DNA from: Latrodectus hesperus | Lineage: Eukaryota; Arthropoda; Arachnida; Araneae; Theridiidae | Length of the DNA stretch: 64,000 nucleotides | Direction: 5' to 3' | NCBI GenBank assembly: GCA_037975125.1 | Contig: CM075862.1 | Location: forward strand, 66,010,078 to 66,074,077 | Shown: positions 62,291-64,000 of the stretch, piece by piece | How positions within the stretch are numbered: position 1 is the first letter of the stretch | Layout: each line of letters begins with the position of its first letter | Notes under the pieces: model-generated | The model's input: the letters and a program-made list of their open reading frames with translations, nothing else | What the model was told of the DNA's origin: nothing | Database searches by the model: none | Made by a program: the position numbers and the translations under genes

Positions 62291-64000
62291 ACGCTATGTC
62301 CACTTATAGATTTTCTTTAGTTGAAGTTGTATATTTGTGTACTATCAAGCTATTTCAATAAAATTAAAACAGTTTTAATATTTCTGTTTTATCCAGTACA
62401 TAAGTATTAAGCATAAGAGTACATAAGTGGATAAATTATTATTAATTTTTATAATTTTTAGCTCAAATATTTATATACTCCTAAACATGAAGAAATTTTC
62501 CGAGCATCGTGAGATCATTCAGTTTCCCGCCAAAGTAATATGTGACTTATATTTTTGTTAAAGTCAGGGCATCTAAAATTATAAACATAGTTTTCGCGTA
62601 TGATAAAATACCTATGTAGTTTATTTTGGAAAAGGCAAGTATTTACTATTCAGCCTTTTACAAGTGTTAAAGTTTTTCGAACTTTGCTATCCTTATTTCT
62701 TCAGATTCTAAAAACTCGATTTTTTTCAATCCCGAATATTTCATGCATCTTTGAACGATTGCTTGAAATGTAAATTAAATTTAGTTGAAAATATCTTGTA
62801 ATAATTTTCTTTCACTGTTGTTATATTCTTCCTCACACTGCTTGGTATTGTTGCACCAGCATACTTCTGTGAACCTAGCACTGAGTTGGGACGAACCAGT
62901 TAGGTAAAAGTTGTTGTGTGGGAATCTTCGTAATTCAGTGTGGGAAGTATAGGGGCTAGACAGATGATCCATTATTTGATGTGCTACTTCTAGAGATATG
63001 ATTTCATTTGGAAGCCATTGCAAAAAAGAATTATTTAACGTACCCCAGTGCTTTACTTGTACACATAGAAATTCTCAGATTTTCTATTTATTTAGTTAAT
63101 TTTTGCTCGGATTAGTGCTCTTGTGTAGTTACTTGTGTTAACGAAAATTAAATTCATTTGTTTTATAAAAATACCTGCACACGTTAAAAAACGTCAATTT
63201 CGACCAAAATTGATAAAAATTTTTTATTCTTTCGCTAAATACGGAATTTATTTACCTTTCCAAAACAGATTTGTTATGTCTGTAAGTTATTTAGATTCTG
63301 AGATATGAAGGATTTTGTTAAGATTAGGAAACCGAAAGTGAACATTTAAAACAACAGAAGTGGGCGTGTAAAGGGCCAGAATGATGTTAAAAATTAGTTT
63401 AAACAGTGTTTAATTTCAAATATAAATTTAGTAAGCTCTATTAAAAAATACATAAAAATTGTTTAGTAGCACAGTTTCTTAACATGAAGTGGAAGCATGT
63501 AGCTGCTTACATCAGAATTATTTTCTTGCTTTGTGTGAATGTCAAAGTGGTTTATCTTATGGTTTTTTGAAGTTTTTATATTACTGTAGCTTTATTCTAC
63601 AATTATCTATTAATTATCGAATAATATTTGATAATGGGAAACGAAAAAATTCCTAAGTTTTCACGTTAGCATAAATTCAAAGGAAAAAGATACAGGAATT
63701 GTGTTGGAAAGGGCAACAATAAAAGTAAAGCTGATAAAGCTATTCTAACGGCAAGTGAATCCAAAATAAAAAGTGTCTCGCCAGCAGTGGAAGTTTCTGA
63801 AAAGGAGCAAAGAAATATAATTTTTGTGATTTAGGTATACTAAATAATGCAATTTCTTTTTTATGTTGCCCTGTGTGTTTTGTTAGCAGCTTTAGTGTTG
63901 GGAAAGAATCTGTGTTTTGTTTAGCATCAAATATGACACTGAAATGCAAAAATTGTAGTTACTCGAAATCATTTTGCACATCTGATAAAATAAACAAACT
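62291..64000. other. AT-rich region with one unrecognised 80-codon frame
   Basis: A minus-strand frame at 63023-62781 starts MQWLPNEIISLEVAHQIMDH and contains EVCWCNNTKQCEEEY. Its composition is less AT-driven than neighbouring frames, but I recognise no family and see no clear splice signals. A 69-codon minus frame at 63740-63949 is also unrecognised. Confidence 0.45.

Overview
The window looks like a gene-poor, repeat-saturated stretch of a large AT-rich arthropod genome. The mix of long (TA)n arrays, tRNA-derived SINEs, mariner/Tc1 and hAT DNA transposons and an R1-like LINE with an RNase H domain fits a spider or related chelicerate; that taxon is an inference, not something the sequence proves. 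I found no host protein-coding gene that I can name. The only long intact reading frames belong to a LINE.

Layout. 1-29.8 kb: AT-rich DNA with microsatellites, a 24-bp minisatellite, SINE copies in both orientations, one old hAT element (about 4.5-6.7 kb, minus strand), three mariner copies (17.3-18.6, 21.1-22.0 and 26.7-27.7 kb) and several fold-back sequences. 29.8-39.7 kb: a head-to-tail tandem array with a 294-bp unit. Thirty marker boxes lie between 30077 and 38600; 27 of the 29 spacings are exactly 294 bp. The core is almost identical from unit to unit and both edges are strongly diverged. Faint unit-like fragments may continue to about 42 kb. 41.3-46.2 kb: a Tc1 fragment, a Tc1-like element with inverted repeats of about 230 bp, SINEs and a decayed mariner.

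48.3-62.3 kb is a nested stack of transposons, all on the minus strand. An old, broken R1-like LINE is split twice. A 2.4-kb hAT (48971-51373) sits inside its RNase H region, flanked by an 8-bp duplication with six matching core bases. A younger LINE (51816-59604) with two intact ORFs (412 and 1206 aa) sits inside its thumb region, flanked by a 16-bp exact duplication. With the inserts removed, the old LINE reads in the expected domain order: linker, RT, thumb, RNase H, C-terminal zinc knuckle.

The most unusual observation is in the satellite. Each 294-bp unit contains a 69-nt segment that has a pyrimidine-rich AG acceptor before it and GTAAGA after it, is open in exactly one frame and is a multiple of three. 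The array therefore has the anatomy of about 30 tandem phase-0 mini-exons separated by 225-nt introns. This may be coincidence in a non-coding satellite, but splice-junction reads would settle it.
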